A stretch of DNA of 64,000 nt from Janthinobacterium sp. PC23-8 (GCF_002250505.1 NZ_NJGY01000003.1:754660-818659), one strand, 5' to 3'; numbered from the stretch's first letter, positions 35,902 to 44,528 are shown. A program made the numbers and translations. The notes: generated by a model not told the origin, from the sequence alone.

Positions 35902-36743
35902 GCGTGTCTGCCTGCGCGCAAGGCGGCGCGCGCCAGTGCCAGCTGACCCAGCACATGGTCGAACGACGGATAATTGCCGTCGCGTTCAACGATCACCGTC
36001 AGCGGCTGCGGCGCCTGGCGCGCCAGCTGGGTCAATAGTTCGAAGACCTCCGGCGGCACATCGTGCAGATGGTCGTCCAGCAGGCGCCGGCCCGCGCCGC
36101 CAGGTTCGTCCATCCAGTGGCCGCCACTCAAGTGCACGGCGCCCACACTGGCCAAGGGCAGGCGCAGCAGCATGGCCTGCGGGTCCTGGCCGCTGTTGAC
36201 CGCGTTCGCATACAGATTATGCAGGTCGAGCAGCAGCGGCACTGGCGCGCCTTCGATAATCCGCGCCAGCCAGTCGGCTTCGTCCAGGGTGCTGGCGGGC
36301 GGGTTGAGCAGGGTGGCGATATTTTCCATCAGCGGCGCGCTGCCGACGATGCGCGTGGCCAGCGCGATATTGGCCACGGTGCCGGCCACGCTGGCCGGCG
36401 TGCGCGGCGGTGCGGCCAGGTGGCCGATCTCGACGCCGCCGGCGCGCACGAAAGAGAGGTGCTCGGACCACGACTCGGCCGCCACCTGCCGCATCAGCCG
36501 CGCCATCGCCTGCAGCCGGCGAGGCTCGGCGGGGATGGTCGAGGCCAGGCCCATGCCCACGCCGTGCAGGCTGACGCTCACCTGGCGCGCCAGGCTTTGC
36601 AGTGCGCCGAGGCTGGCGCGACTGGTGCGGTAATAATCGTCGGCGATCACTTCCAGCACGTCGATGTGCGCCAGGTTGGACAGAATGCCGGCCGCCAGTT
36701 CGCCGCGCCAGCCCAGGCCGACGCGATCCCTCTTAACTTCCAC
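35898..36743 (-). CDS. DUF692/MNIO multinuclear iron oxidative enzyme
   Basis: About 281 residues of the DUF692 family, TIM-barrel enzymes (MbnB, TglH and bufferin BufB types) that use two or three iron atoms to modify Cys residues of peptides. Candidate ligands in order: H60 (SLHGVGMG), E94-H95 (SWSEHLSF), E140-N141 (PLMENIA), D173 and H175 with N176 (LLLDLHNLYAN), H204 and H209 (VHLSGGHW), and E253 (VERDGNYP). The start is uncertain: a GTG at 36743 overlaps the upstream gene's stop by 11 bases, and the frame runs on as a low-complexity Ala tract that is only a shadow of the Cys/Gly tail. It probably acts on the upstream membrane protein. Confidence 0.85.
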   Translation of the reverse strand: MEVKRDRVGLGWRGELAAGILSNLAHIDVLEVIADDYYRTSRASLGALQSLARQVSVSLHGVGMGLASTIPAEPRRLQAMARLMRQVAAESWSEHLSFVRAGGVEIGHLAAPPRTPASVAGTVANIALATRIVGSAPLMENIATLLNPPASTLDEADWLARIIEGAPVPLLLDLHNLYANAVNSGQDPQAMLLRLPLASVGAVHLSGGHWMDEPGGAGRRLLDDHLHDVPPEVFELLTQLARQAPQPLTVIVERDGNYPSFDHVLGQLALARAALRAGRHA

Positions 36744-37659
36744 AGCCGCCGCCGCCACCGCAGCCGCCGCAGCCGCTGCCGCACGAGGAACCGCCGCCGC
36801 TATCGCTGCCGGAAGAGGAATCACCGGAGCTGCTGGAAGAACTGTCGCTGCCCGGATTGTTCACTGGCTGCGGCACAGGGTACATTTCCTCCACATACGC
36901 ATACACCGATAGCGGCAAGGCGGATACGCCAAAAATGGCCGCAAGCAGCGCCATGTCCGCCGTGCTGGCGCCGGGGATCAGGCGCGCCGAACGCAGGTTC
37001 AGACGGCCGAACAGCACGCGCAAATCGGTCAGCAGGCGCCGTGCGCCCCAGCTGCTCGCCTGCGTGCGCAAGCCGCGCAGCATCAGCAGGAACACCGCCG
37101 TCAATATCGCCAGGAACAGCAGGTTGTAATGGCGATTGCTGATGGCGATGATGGCCTTCGCACAGGCCACCGTCAGCAACAGGTAATGCGCGACCCAGGT
37201 GATGCGCTCGCGGCGGCGCAAGAGCGGCGGGCCGACCAGCAGTTCCTGATCCGTCAGGGTTTGCCGATAGTCGTTACAGGAAGGGAAGGCCTCGGCCCGC
37301 ACCGCCAGTTCACGGCTGTGGCCCTGGCGGCCCAGGTAGAGCCGCAGCACGTCGCGTTCGATCTCGTGACTGGCGTAGCGCAGGCTGTCGGCACTGCTCG
37401 TCTCCAGCAGCGGGCCATCGGCGTGCAAGAGGCCGCGGTCAACCAGCACGATGGCGGCGATTTTCACCGCTTCCAGGGCGCCGCCGCGCAGAAAAGCGAT
37501 GCGGTAAGGATCGTCTGCCAGGGCCAGTTGCGCATGCGGATTGCGCAATTCCCGGCGTATCAGCAGCTCGCGCACGCCGTAGTACACCAACAGTGCGAAC
37601 ACCAGATAGGCCGCGAGAAACCAGGGGCCGCTCCAGTAGAAGGGATTGGCGCCGGTCAC
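36733..37659 (-). CDS. TIGR04222-like membrane protein with Gly/Ser/Cys-rich C-terminal tail
   Basis: A 308-residue protein with an N-terminal helix (WFLAAYLVFALLVYYGV), a cytoplasmic domain (YRIAFLRGGALEAVKIAAI, VDRGLLHAD) of the TIGR04222 kind, three more helices (ITWVAHYLLLTVACAKAI, LLFLAILTAVFLLML, MALLAAIFGVSALPLSVYAY), and a tail of Ser/Asp/Gly ending with four Cys among Gly (SSCGSGCGGCGGGGGCGS). Such tails recur next to DUF692 genes. The tail has no usual folded-domain signature and is the obvious candidate substrate of the adjacent iron enzyme. The ATG overlaps the upstream gene's stop by four bases. Confidence 0.82.
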   Translation of the reverse strand: MTGANPFYWSGPWFLAAYLVFALLVYYGVRELLIRRELRNPHAQLALADDPYRIAFLRGGALEAVKIAAIVLVDRGLLHADGPLLETSSADSLRYASHEIERDVLRLYLGRQGHSRELAVRAEAFPSCNDYRQTLTDQELLVGPPLLRRRERITWVAHYLLLTVACAKAIIAISNRHYNLLFLAILTAVFLLMLRGLRTQASSWGARRLLTDLRVLFGRLNLRSARLIPGASTADMALLAAIFGVSALPLSVYAYVEEMYPVPQPVNNPGSDSSSSSSGDSSSGSDSGGGSSCGSGCGGCGGGGGCGS

Positions 37660-38384
37660 CGCAGCTGCTCCGCATGCTTGCGCAGTTGTTCCGTAATCGT
37701 CATCAGGCCAATAAAGGCAGGCAGGGCAAGCCCTGGCGCCAGGCGCGCCGTTTCACGCGCCAGCGACATGTGCTGCAAGGCCGCGTGCAGCGCAGGCTCG
37801 CCGAGCCGCTCGACAAACGCTTCGAGGGCCTGCTTGCCCGCCAGCGGCGCCTGGCCATCGAGCTGCGCCAGCGAGGCGGCGGCCGAGCGCAGCGGCCCGG
37901 CCGCGTCGGCGATGGCGCCGGCCAGCTGTTCTTCGTTCAGGCTCAGCAGCAGATAGCGTTCGCGCATGCGCAGCTGCTGGTTCAGCAGCACCTGGCGCAG
38001 GCGCCGCAGCACCGCCTCGCGGCTGGCATGCAGGCTGGCGAAGGGATCACTACCGAGCAGCACGCGGTGGCGCGCGACGATATCGGCGAACTTGACGGCA
38101 AAGGCGTCGGCCGCCTGCGCCAGTTCGGTTTCCAGCAAAAACATCACCTGCAGCTCGATGGCGGCGTGCGCCAGGCGCAAGGGCGCGCGCAGCGCATCGG
38201 CCGATTGCGGCGCAAAGCGCCGCAGCAGCAGCAACAGGTTGACGTCGGAGGTGGCGCGCAACTGGCCGTCGGCGGCAGAGCCGAACAGCACCGCCGCTTG
38301 CAGGTCGGCGCCGAAGGCGCTTTGCGCGGCGGCGACAAACAAGGCCAGATGGCGTTCTATCTCGGCGGGCAAGGATGGCTGCAT
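37656..38384 (-). CDS. MNT-type nucleotidyltransferase-domain protein
   Basis: A 242-residue protein with a GSx10DxN-type nucleotidyltransferase core (LFGSAADGQLRATSDVNLLL): the catalytic Gly-Ser is present, but the second acidic residue of the usual DxD is Asn, so activity is uncertain. The C-terminal half is helical. The ATG at 38384 follows an AGAAG site. It is the first gene of the operon with the membrane protein, MNIO enzyme and small partner, and its 5' flank ends about 34 bp upstream at the group II intron. Its role in the operon is unknown. Confidence 0.7.
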   Translation of the reverse strand: MQPSLPAEIERHLALFVAAAQSAFGADLQAAVLFGSAADGQLRATSDVNLLLLLRRFAPQSADALRAPLRLAHAAIELQVMFLLETELAQAADAFAVKFADIVARHRVLLGSDPFASLHASREAVLRRLRQVLLNQQLRMRERYLLLSLNEEQLAGAIADAAGPLRSAAASLAQLDGQAPLAGKQALEAFVERLGEPALHAALQHMSLARETARLAPGLALPAFIGLMTITEQLRKHAEQLR

Positions 38385-38417
38385 GGGGTCTTCTTTCACG
38401 AGGGGGCTGAATAGTCA

Positions 38418-40319
38418 GTGCGCCAGCATAAGCTGGCAGATTGTAGTTGATGAAAGTTCAATACAGGGAAGATATGGCGAATCACTCTGACCCCGAGTCA
38501 TGCGTTACACGTCGTGAGGCGTGTGGCGAAGCGTTGACAGGGGACACCGACAGGCCAGCCATTGAGCCGCGAAATCAAGGAATCGGGATGCCGACGACGT
38601 TGACTGTCTCGGAAGGCAATATGGAGCATGGCGACAATCGCAAGTCATGTTCTGATCCCGCGCGGTCGGAGAACCTGCGCATGTCGGGAAGCAATCTGCA
38701 CAGAAGCTGGGAGATCTCAACAGTGCCCGGGAAGTTGCCGGACGGGGTGGAAAAGGCCAGTGGCCGTAATGCCGCCATCGACGCTGTTGAGAAGTCGGAT
38801 ATGCCCATAGTACCGAAGAAGCCGTCGAACAAGGGGAAGCCTGCGGAGACGGTGGAGGGAAGGGGTGCAACCGAGGGAAACGCGCAAGAGCCTCCCGCAT
38901 GCCGGACTCAGAGTCGGGAAAATGCGTTGATGGGACTTGAGCGCGTACGGGAAGCCGCCAAGAAGGGCGGGCGGATGAAATTCACAGCACTCCGCCACCA
39001 TGTAACGCCATCGTTATTGGTGGAAAGTTTCTATGATCTGAAGCGGAACGCGGCGGCAGGCGTAGATGGAGTGACGTGGGGAGAATACGAGGAATTACTT
39101 TACACACGGGTGCATGAATTGCATCGGGAAATACATTCCGGTGCCTATCGTGCGCAAGCCTCGCGGCGCGTGTACATCCCGAAGGCGGACGGCAGGTTGC
39201 GGCCGCTGGGAATTGCAGCACTGGAGGACAAGGTCGTGCAACAGGCCGTGGTTAAGGTCTTGAACGCGATCTATGAAGAGGAATTTCTTGGATTCTCATA
39301 CGGATTCCGACAGGGGCGCAGCCAGCACGATGCGCTCGATGCGCTTGATGTCGGGATCAAGAGCCATCGGGTGAACTGGATACTGGACGCGGACATACGG
39401 GCGTTCTTTGACACCATCGACCACAAGTGGATGATGCAATTTCTGGGGCATCGGATTGCTGACCAGCGCCTACTTCGGCTGATTGGCAAATGGCTCAAGG
39501 CGGGCGTGATCGAGGATGGAAGGCGTATCGAATCCTTGCAGGGCTGTCCGCAAGGGGCGGTGATTTCACCGCTGCTTTCCAATATCTATCTCCACTATGT
39601 GCTCGATTTATGGGCGCATCAGTGGAGAAAACGACACGCGACAGGACGGATCATCATCGTCCGGTATGCCGATGACAGTGTGGTCGGGTTCGAGCGAAAG
39701 GACGATGCCGGGCAGTTTCTGGCCGCACTGCGGGAACGCATGGCGAAATTCGGACTGGCGCTCCATCCAGACAAGACGCGACTCATTGAATTCGGACGCC
39801 ATGCTCAGGAGCAGCGCAAGCTGCGGGGGGAAGGAAAGCCGGAAACATTCGACTTTCTGGGCTTCACGCACTGTTGCGGGAAGACCCGCCAAGGCTGGTT
39901 TGCGATCCTGCGTGTGACGGTGAAGAAGCGAATGCGGGCAACGCTAAAAGCAATCCGGGCGGAGTTGAGGAAAAGAATGCACGATGATGTACCTGCTGTT
40001 GGAAAATGGCTTGGTCGGGTCGTGCAGGGCTATTTCAACTACTTCGCAGTACCCGGAAACTCGCATCGTCTATGCAGCTTTCGCACGGAAATTTGTCGAA
40101 CGTGGCGGCACACATTAATGCGTCGCAGCCAACGACATTGCCTGTCTTGGGAGCGTTTCAATCGGTTAGTGAAGCGCTACATCCCACCTTATCGTAATAC
40201 TCATCCGTATCCAAGTGAACGGTTTCGCGTCACACACCCAAGGTAGGAGCCTTGTGCGGTAGTGCCGCTCGCAGGGATCTGTGCGGGGGGCAGGAGGAGA
40301 CTTCTGTCCCTACCGCGAC
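38418..40319 (+). mobile_element. Group II intron with intron-encoded protein
   Basis: Proposed 5' end GTGCG at 38418, followed by a stem (GCCAGC / GCTGGC) as in domain I. The 3' part shows a domain V-like 33-nt hairpin at 40247-40279 with the catalytic AGC, then a domain VI-like stem (40282-40316, GCGGG... with CCGC) with a bulged A; the intron would end near GAC at 40319. It inserts 34 bp upstream of the nucleotidyltransferase start, on the opposite strand, between that operon and whatever lay upstream. Boundaries are inferred from structure, not from an empty site. Confidence 0.75.
38801..40246 (+). CDS. ltrA: Group II intron reverse transcriptase/maturase
   Basis: A 481-residue intron-encoded protein. 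RT0 (RENALMGLERVREAAKKGG) and RT domains (AAGVDGVTWGEYEELL, RPLGIAALEDKVVQQAVV, FSYGFRQGRSQHDALDAL) lead to the catalytic YADD in IIIVRYADDSVVGF. A maturase X-domain follows (KWLGRVVQGYFNYFAVPGNS). No HNH endonuclease is visible at the C-terminus, so mobility would rely on RT priming. The open frame continues upstream to 38447 through intron RNA; the ATG at 38801 is chosen on typical N-terminal length, with 38681 an alternative. Confidence 0.85.
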   Translation: MPIVPKKPSNKGKPAETVEGRGATEGNAQEPPACRTQSRENALMGLERVREAAKKGGRMKFTALRHHVTPSLLVESFYDLKRNAAAGVDGVTWGEYEELLYTRVHELHREIHSGAYRAQASRRVYIPKADGRLRPLGIAALEDKVVQQAVVKVLNAIYEEEFLGFSYGFRQGRSQHDALDALDVGIKSHRVNWILDADIRAFFDTIDHKWMMQFLGHRIADQRLLRLIGKWLKAGVIEDGRRIESLQGCPQGAVISPLLSNIYLHYVLDLWAHQWRKRHATGRIIIVRYADDSVVGFERKDDAGQFLAALRERMAKFGLALHPDKTRLIEFGRHAQEQRKLRGEGKPETFDFLGFTHCCGKTRQGWFAILRVTVKKRMRATLKAIRAELRKRMHDDVPAVGKWLGRVVQGYFNYFAVPGNSHRLCSFRTEICRTWRHTLMRRSQRHCLSWERFNRLVKRYIPPYRNTHPYPSERFRVTHPR

Positions 40320-40336
40320 CAGAATCTTAATGTATC

Positions 40337-40474
40337 TTAAAGACAGAATTTGATCGACGAATGGTCTATCGACACGCCGCGCTCCTCCATTATCTCTTCC
40401 AGATGGCGGTAGTTCAGCGGATAAACCACATACCAGCGGAGGCAAACCAGGATCACATCGATACGAAAGTGCAT
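40337..40474 (-). pseudogene. IS6-family transposase N-terminal remnant
   Basis: The minus strand encodes 45 residues matching the start of IS6/IS26-type transposases (VILVCLRWYVVYPLNYRHL, then EEIMEERGVSIDHSSI) before running into unrelated sequence near 40350, 30 bp from the group II intron end. Only this fragment remains; the catalytic DDE core is absent. Confidence 0.75.
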
Positions 40475-40486
40475 CCCTTTCCCGGT

Positions 40487-41404
40487 TTACTGCCGCGAGC
40501 GGCGCGATCCCAGCCAGGTATTGATGTCGGTGGTCCGGATAGCGCGTTGAGCATTGTACGTGGTGGACTTGTCCCACCACATGCCATCGCCGCGACTGAA
40601 TGCGAGACGGTAGCGTGCCATGCCATCGTCCGGATGCTCGGCGCACGCGGCGGCCAGCATCTCAGGCGTAAGCAACTGGCGCTCGAACCGGCGGCCCGTC
40701 ACAGAGTCAACGATGTCCGCCAGTTGGCCGTACGAGACCGTGTCGCTGGCGACGTACACGACTCGATTCACGATTCGGGGTTCTTCCAGCAAGATCGCCG
40801 TGGTCAGTGTACCAATGTCCTCGGGTGTCGTCACGGTTATTTGCGTCTCCCAGCTTCCGAGGCCGCGCACGATACCCGCATCGAAGTCGACAAGACCGGT
40901 TGCTGGCTCGAACAGGAAGCTGGTAAACATCCCTGTCGACACAATCACCCATTCAGTTTTGGCCTGCCCGCGCAGCAGCAGACGCACCTCATGCTGTTCG
41001 TCGAAAACCGGCTGGCCGCTACCTTTGCCGACGACGTCGTAATCGACGCCGAATTGCCACGGGAAGTAGCGGAGAACGCCCGCCGCCAGTGCCGCGCGCG
41101 TTAGCTTCATCTGGGTGCCTGGCCCCGCCACGAAGCCGGTGCAGTTGATCACGGTGTGGAATTGGCGCAGCTGCGCGCTCAGTGCCTCTTCGGTCGCTGC
41201 CGCCAGGTCGAATGCGACCATACGAACGTTCATCGCATTTAGCTCATCTGCCGTCTGTTGCTGCGCTGCGCTTGGCTCGTGCAGCGACTGCGGCGACACC
41301 AGAACTGTTACCGTTCCAGGTTTTACCCGTGGTGCAAGCTGGCGCAGCACCGCCAAACCCAATTCACCGGCGCCTAGCACCAGAATACTCTTTTGCTCTG
41401 TCAT
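40487..41404 (-). CDS. NmrA-like NAD(P)-binding reductase
   Basis: A 305-residue Rossmann protein (ILVLGAGELGLAVLRQLA near the N-terminus) with the NmrA/isoflavone-reductase features VINCTGFVAGPGTQ, YFPWQFGVDYD and RVVYVASDTVSYGQLADIV. Members act as reductases of aromatic compounds or as NADP sensors; the substrate is unknown. AGAGGAA precedes the ATG. It is divergent from the LysR gene 153 bp away, which probably controls it. Confidence 0.85.
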   Translation of the reverse strand: MTEQKSILVLGAGELGLAVLRQLAPRVKPGTVTVLVSPQSLHEPSAAQQQTADELNAMNVRMVAFDLAAATEEALSAQLRQFHTVINCTGFVAGPGTQMKLTRAALAAGVLRYFPWQFGVDYDVVGKGSGQPVFDEQHEVRLLLRGQAKTEWVIVSTGMFTSFLFEPATGLVDFDAGIVRGLGSWETQITVTTPEDIGTLTTAILLEEPRIVNRVVYVASDTVSYGQLADIVDSVTGRRFERQLLTPEMLAAACAEHPDDGMARYRLAFSRGDGMWWDKSTTYNAQRAIRTTDINTWLGSRRSRQ

Positions 41405-41496
41405 TGTTGTTTCCTCTGTAAATTCGCAAAACTGAAATAATCATCAGCAACAACAGAGTGTAAAAAATCCCAAGGCCCTTTGTAAGCTGGTTAACC

Positions 41497-41527
41497 TTGA
41501 CTTTAGAATTGCGAAAAATGGGATAAT
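41497..41527 (+). promoter_or_regulatory. Candidate promoter of the LysR-type gene
   Basis: TTGACT (41497-41502) and GATAAT (41522-41527) with a 19-bp spacer, 31 bp before the start. Good hexamers, slightly long spacing. Confidence 0.4.
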
Positions 41528-41557
41528 GATGGCAACGACAGCATTGGGGAGTACCGC

Positions 41558-42487
41558 TTGGACCGTATCCGGATGATGCAAATTTTTTCGCGGGTTGTGG
41601 AAGCACAGAGTTTTGCCGGTGCAGCAAAGGCCTTGTCGGAACCACGTTCAACGGTCAGTCGGGCAATCCAGAGCCTGGAATCGGCACTGGGCGCTACATT
41701 AGTGCAGCGCACGACGCGTGCGCTGCATGTGACGCCCAATGGCAGCCTGTATTACGACCACTGCCAACTGGTCCTGGGTGAAATTGATAGTATTGCTTCC
41801 GCGCTGTCCGGCAGCACCGTGAATGCGCAAGGCACGTTGCGCATTGACATGCCGGCTTCGTTTGCGCGCGCCATTGTGCTTCCCGCTATGCAGGATTTCC
41901 AGCTTAACTATCCGGACATTTCTCTGGTTCTAACGCTAGGCGACCGTCCCATTGACCTGATAGCAGAGGGCGTCGACTGCGTAGTACGCGCTGGCGTGCC
42001 CGCCTCGTCCGCCGTTCTGGTCGCGCGGCGGGTCGGCAGCTTTGCTTGGGTCACGTGCGCCGCGCCGACCTATCTAGCGCGGCACGGCGTCCCCGGCGCG
42101 CTGTCCGACCTCGACCGGCATCGCCTCGTCGCGTTTCAAACAGGAAGAACCGGACGTGCAACTGATTGGCACTTCATCGTTGATGGCGCCGACCATGCTG
42201 TCTCAGTGAATGCCAGCTTAACCGTCAACGATACCGATGCATATGTCACCTGCGGTCTCGAAGGGCTGGGTCTGGTTCGCATTGCCGACTACCTCGCGTC
42301 CCCGCACCTTGCCAGCGGATGCCTGATCAATGTCCTGCCGCAGTACGCAAGTCCCGTCGTGCCGCTATCGGTCATCTATCCCCAGGATCGCCATCTTCCG
42401 CACACGGTTCGGGCGTTCGTCGAATGGATCGCCGTCCGTTTGCACACCCTGCAATCGGTGGCGCTCGCACCATTGCAGCGGGAGTAG
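41558..42487 (+). CDS. LysR-type transcriptional regulator
   Basis: A 309-residue LysR protein. The TTG start at 41558 has GGGGAG 7 nt upstream and gives the regular N-terminus MDRIRMMQIFSRVVEAQSF, with the helix-turn-helix in AAKALSEPRSTVSRAIQSLE. The effector domain (LRIDMPASFARAIVLPAM) is typical of the family's subgroup that lies divergent from reductases. It presumably regulates the NmrA-like gene. Confidence 0.88.
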   Translation: MDRIRMMQIFSRVVEAQSFAGAAKALSEPRSTVSRAIQSLESALGATLVQRTTRALHVTPNGSLYYDHCQLVLGEIDSIASALSGSTVNAQGTLRIDMPASFARAIVLPAMQDFQLNYPDISLVLTLGDRPIDLIAEGVDCVVRAGVPASSAVLVARRVGSFAWVTCAAPTYLARHGVPGALSDLDRHRLVAFQTGRTGRATDWHFIVDGADHAVSVNASLTVNDTDAYVTCGLEGLGLVRIADYLASPHLASGCLINVLPQYASPVVPLSVIYPQDRHLPHTVRAFVEWIAVRLHTLQSVALAPLQRE

Positions 42488-43073
42488 CGCCGGCACGAAC
42501 AAATGCAGCGTGGATTCGGCATCTTCGACATACAAGCACTGGTATTTCTATCAGCCGACGTCACTGCGATCGTCCATCACGCTCAATGGCATCAAGTTCT
42601 GCACGCCCTGGTCCAGACGGTGGTACGAAGCTTTCGATTACCCATATCTTTCGCACGCCACATGACGATGTTTCCCGGTGGTCGTTGTCGCTTGCGAGGT
42701 ACCCGCCCGGTTGCGCAATTTTTTCAAGATAGCGGGAAGGCGGCAACTGAACGCGCGATCTCTTGCTGTCTTTTAACAGGCAATCGAGGAGATCAATTTC
42801 CCGGTCGCCAATATGCACGCAACGCTCAGGGGTGGAGAAAAGCTCGGTTGACTGTCTCAAATTCTCCAGCCATCGATAGCTTTCCTTTTCCTTGATCGGT
42901 ACGCGCGTGGGATCGATCGTCTTCTTGAGCGCATTGCAGCCCTTGAACGATGGTGCTCCCGGCAGGGCGCTCTCGCTTGGCGGTGCATGAGGCGACGTAG
43001 CCGGTGGCACGTAGCCGGTGGACATCACGCCACCGCCGCTACCGGTCGGGGGCAGCGGCTGTTTGGGTTTTAA
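42488..43073. other. Accessory gap holding IS4-family remnant
   Basis: No intact gene. The minus strand contains a degraded IS4-type transposase (see 42561-43028). The plus strand has a short frame with KHWYFYQPTSLRSS that I cannot assign. The start of the gap, just after the LysR stop, is unremarkable. Confidence 0.5.
42561..43028 (-). pseudogene. IS4-family transposase fragment (degraded)
   Basis: The conserved middle is readable: KESYRWLENLRQSTELF and PERCVHIGDREIDLLDCL match the catalytic region of IS4/Tn5-like transposases, including the Asp of GDRE. The N- and C-terminal parts are missing or frameshifted; the C-terminal motif cannot be found in any frame here. Confidence 0.75.
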
Positions 43074-44528
43074 TTAAAGTCCGCCCAGGCAGATATATTT
43101 AATGACCAGATAGTCATCGAGCCCATGGCGCGATCCTTCCCGGCCCAGGCCCGATTGCTTTACGCCGCCGAATGGGGCAATTTCATTCGAAATGAGCCCC
43201 GTGTTGACGCCCACCATGCCGCTTTCGAGTCCTTCTGCCACGCGCCAGATGCGGCCGATGTCGCGCGAATAAAAATACGCCGCCAGGCCGAATTCGGTGC
43301 TATTGGCCAGCGCCAAGGCTTCCTCGTCAGTGTTGAAGCGCAATAGCGGCGCCAGCGGTCCGAAGGTTTCTTCGCCGGCCACGATCATGTCGGCGCTGAC
43401 GTCGGCGATCACGGTCGGCTCGAAAAAGCTGTGGCCCAACGCGTGGCGCTTGCCGCCGGCCAGCAAACGGCCGCCCTTGGCCAGCGCGTCGGCCACGTGC
43501 TGCTCGACCTTTTGCACTGCCGCCTCGTCGATCAGCGGCCCTTGCGTGACGCCTGGCTCGACGCCGTTGCCGACTTTGAGTTTGGCGACCTCGGCCACCA
43601 GTTTCTCGGCGAATTGTTCATAAACTGCGTCCTGCACATAGATGCGGTTGGCGCAAACGCAGGTCTGGCCGGAGTTGCGGTATTTGGAAGCGAGCGCGCC
43701 GGCCACGGCCGCGTCCAGGTCGGCGTCGTCGAATACGATAAACGGCGCATTGCCGCCCAGTTCCAGCGACAGTTTTTTGATGGTGGGTGCGCTTTGCTGC
43801 ATCAGCAAGCGGCCCACTGCGGTGGAGCCGGTAAAGGTCAGCTTGCGGACGGTGGCATTGGACGTCAGCTCGGCGCCGATGTCTTTCGGGTTGCCTGTGA
43901 TCACGCTGAACACCCCGGGCGGCACGCCGGCCCGCTCGGCCAAGAGCGCCAACGCCAGCGCGCAGAACGGTGTCGATTCGGCCGGTTTCAGCACCATCGG
44001 GCAGCCGGCCGCCAGCGCCGGACCGGCCTTGCGGGTGATCATCGCGATCGGGAAATTCCATGGCGTGATGGCGGCGCACACGCCGATCGGCTCCCTGGTG
44101 ACCAGCAGGCGCCGGTCGGGCCAGGGGGATGCCAGCGTTTCGCCCGACACGCGCTTGGCCTCTTCGCCGAACCACTCGATGAAGGAAGCGCCGTAGGCCA
44201 CTTCGCCGCGCGATTCGGCCAGCGGCTTGCCTTGCTCGGCCGTCATCAGCAGCGCCAGGTCTTCCATGTTTTCCAGTATCAGGTCGTTCCATTTGCGCAG
44301 GATGGCGGCGCGCTCCTTGCCCGTCTTTTTGCGCCAGGCCGGCCAGGCCGCGTTGGCGGCGGCGATCGCGCGCCCGGTTTCAGTGGCGCCCATCAGCGGT
44401 ACGGTGCCCAGTTGTTCGCCGGTGGCGGGATTGGTCACGGCCAGCGTGGCGCCGCTGTCGGCGTCGCACCATTGGCCGTCGAGATAGGCTTGCTGACGCA
44501 GCAGCGCCGGATCGTTCAAGTTCAACAT
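43074..44528 (-). CDS. gabD: NAD(P)-dependent succinate-semialdehyde dehydrogenase GabD
   Basis: A 484-residue aldehyde dehydrogenase. Catalytic Cys290 is in NSGQTCVCANR and the general-base Glu in LELGGNAPFIVF; the N-terminal EQGKPLAESRGEVAYGASFIEWF and TPWNFPIAMITRKAGPALA are GabD signatures. It oxidises succinate semialdehyde to succinate, the last step of GABA use. It is 9 bp downstream of gabT on the same strand. Confidence 0.93.
   Translation of the reverse strand: MLNLNDPALLRQQAYLDGQWCDADSGATLAVTNPATGEQLGTVPLMGATETGRAIAAANAAWPAWRKKTGKERAAILRKWNDLILENMEDLALLMTAEQGKPLAESRGEVAYGASFIEWFGEEAKRVSGETLASPWPDRRLLVTREPIGVCAAITPWNFPIAMITRKAGPALAAGCPMVLKPAESTPFCALALALLAERAGVPPGVFSVITGNPKDIGAELTSNATVRKLTFTGSTAVGRLLMQQSAPTIKKLSLELGGNAPFIVFDDADLDAAVAGALASKYRNSGQTCVCANRIYVQDAVYEQFAEKLVAEVAKLKVGNGVEPGVTQGPLIDEAAVQKVEQHVADALAKGGRLLAGGKRHALGHSFFEPTVIADVSADMIVAGEETFGPLAPLLRFNTDEEALALANSTEFGLAAYFYSRDIGRIWRVAEGLESGMVGVNTGLISNEIAPFGGVKQSGLGREGSRHGLDDYLVIKYICLGGL

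Noticed and set aside
36744..36824. Longer N-terminus for the MNIO protein
   Set aside because: The extra residues are an Ala tract that is the shifted reading of the upstream gene's Cys/Gly tail.
38447..38800. 118-codon N-terminal extension of the intron-encoded protein
   Set aside because: It reads through the intron's 5' RNA domains and has no RT-family similarity; the frame is open by chance in GC-rich DNA.
42503..42665. Plus-strand frame with KHWYFYQPTSLRSS
   Set aside because: No start context, no recognisable family, and it lies opposite IS4 debris; kept only as a note in the gap entry.
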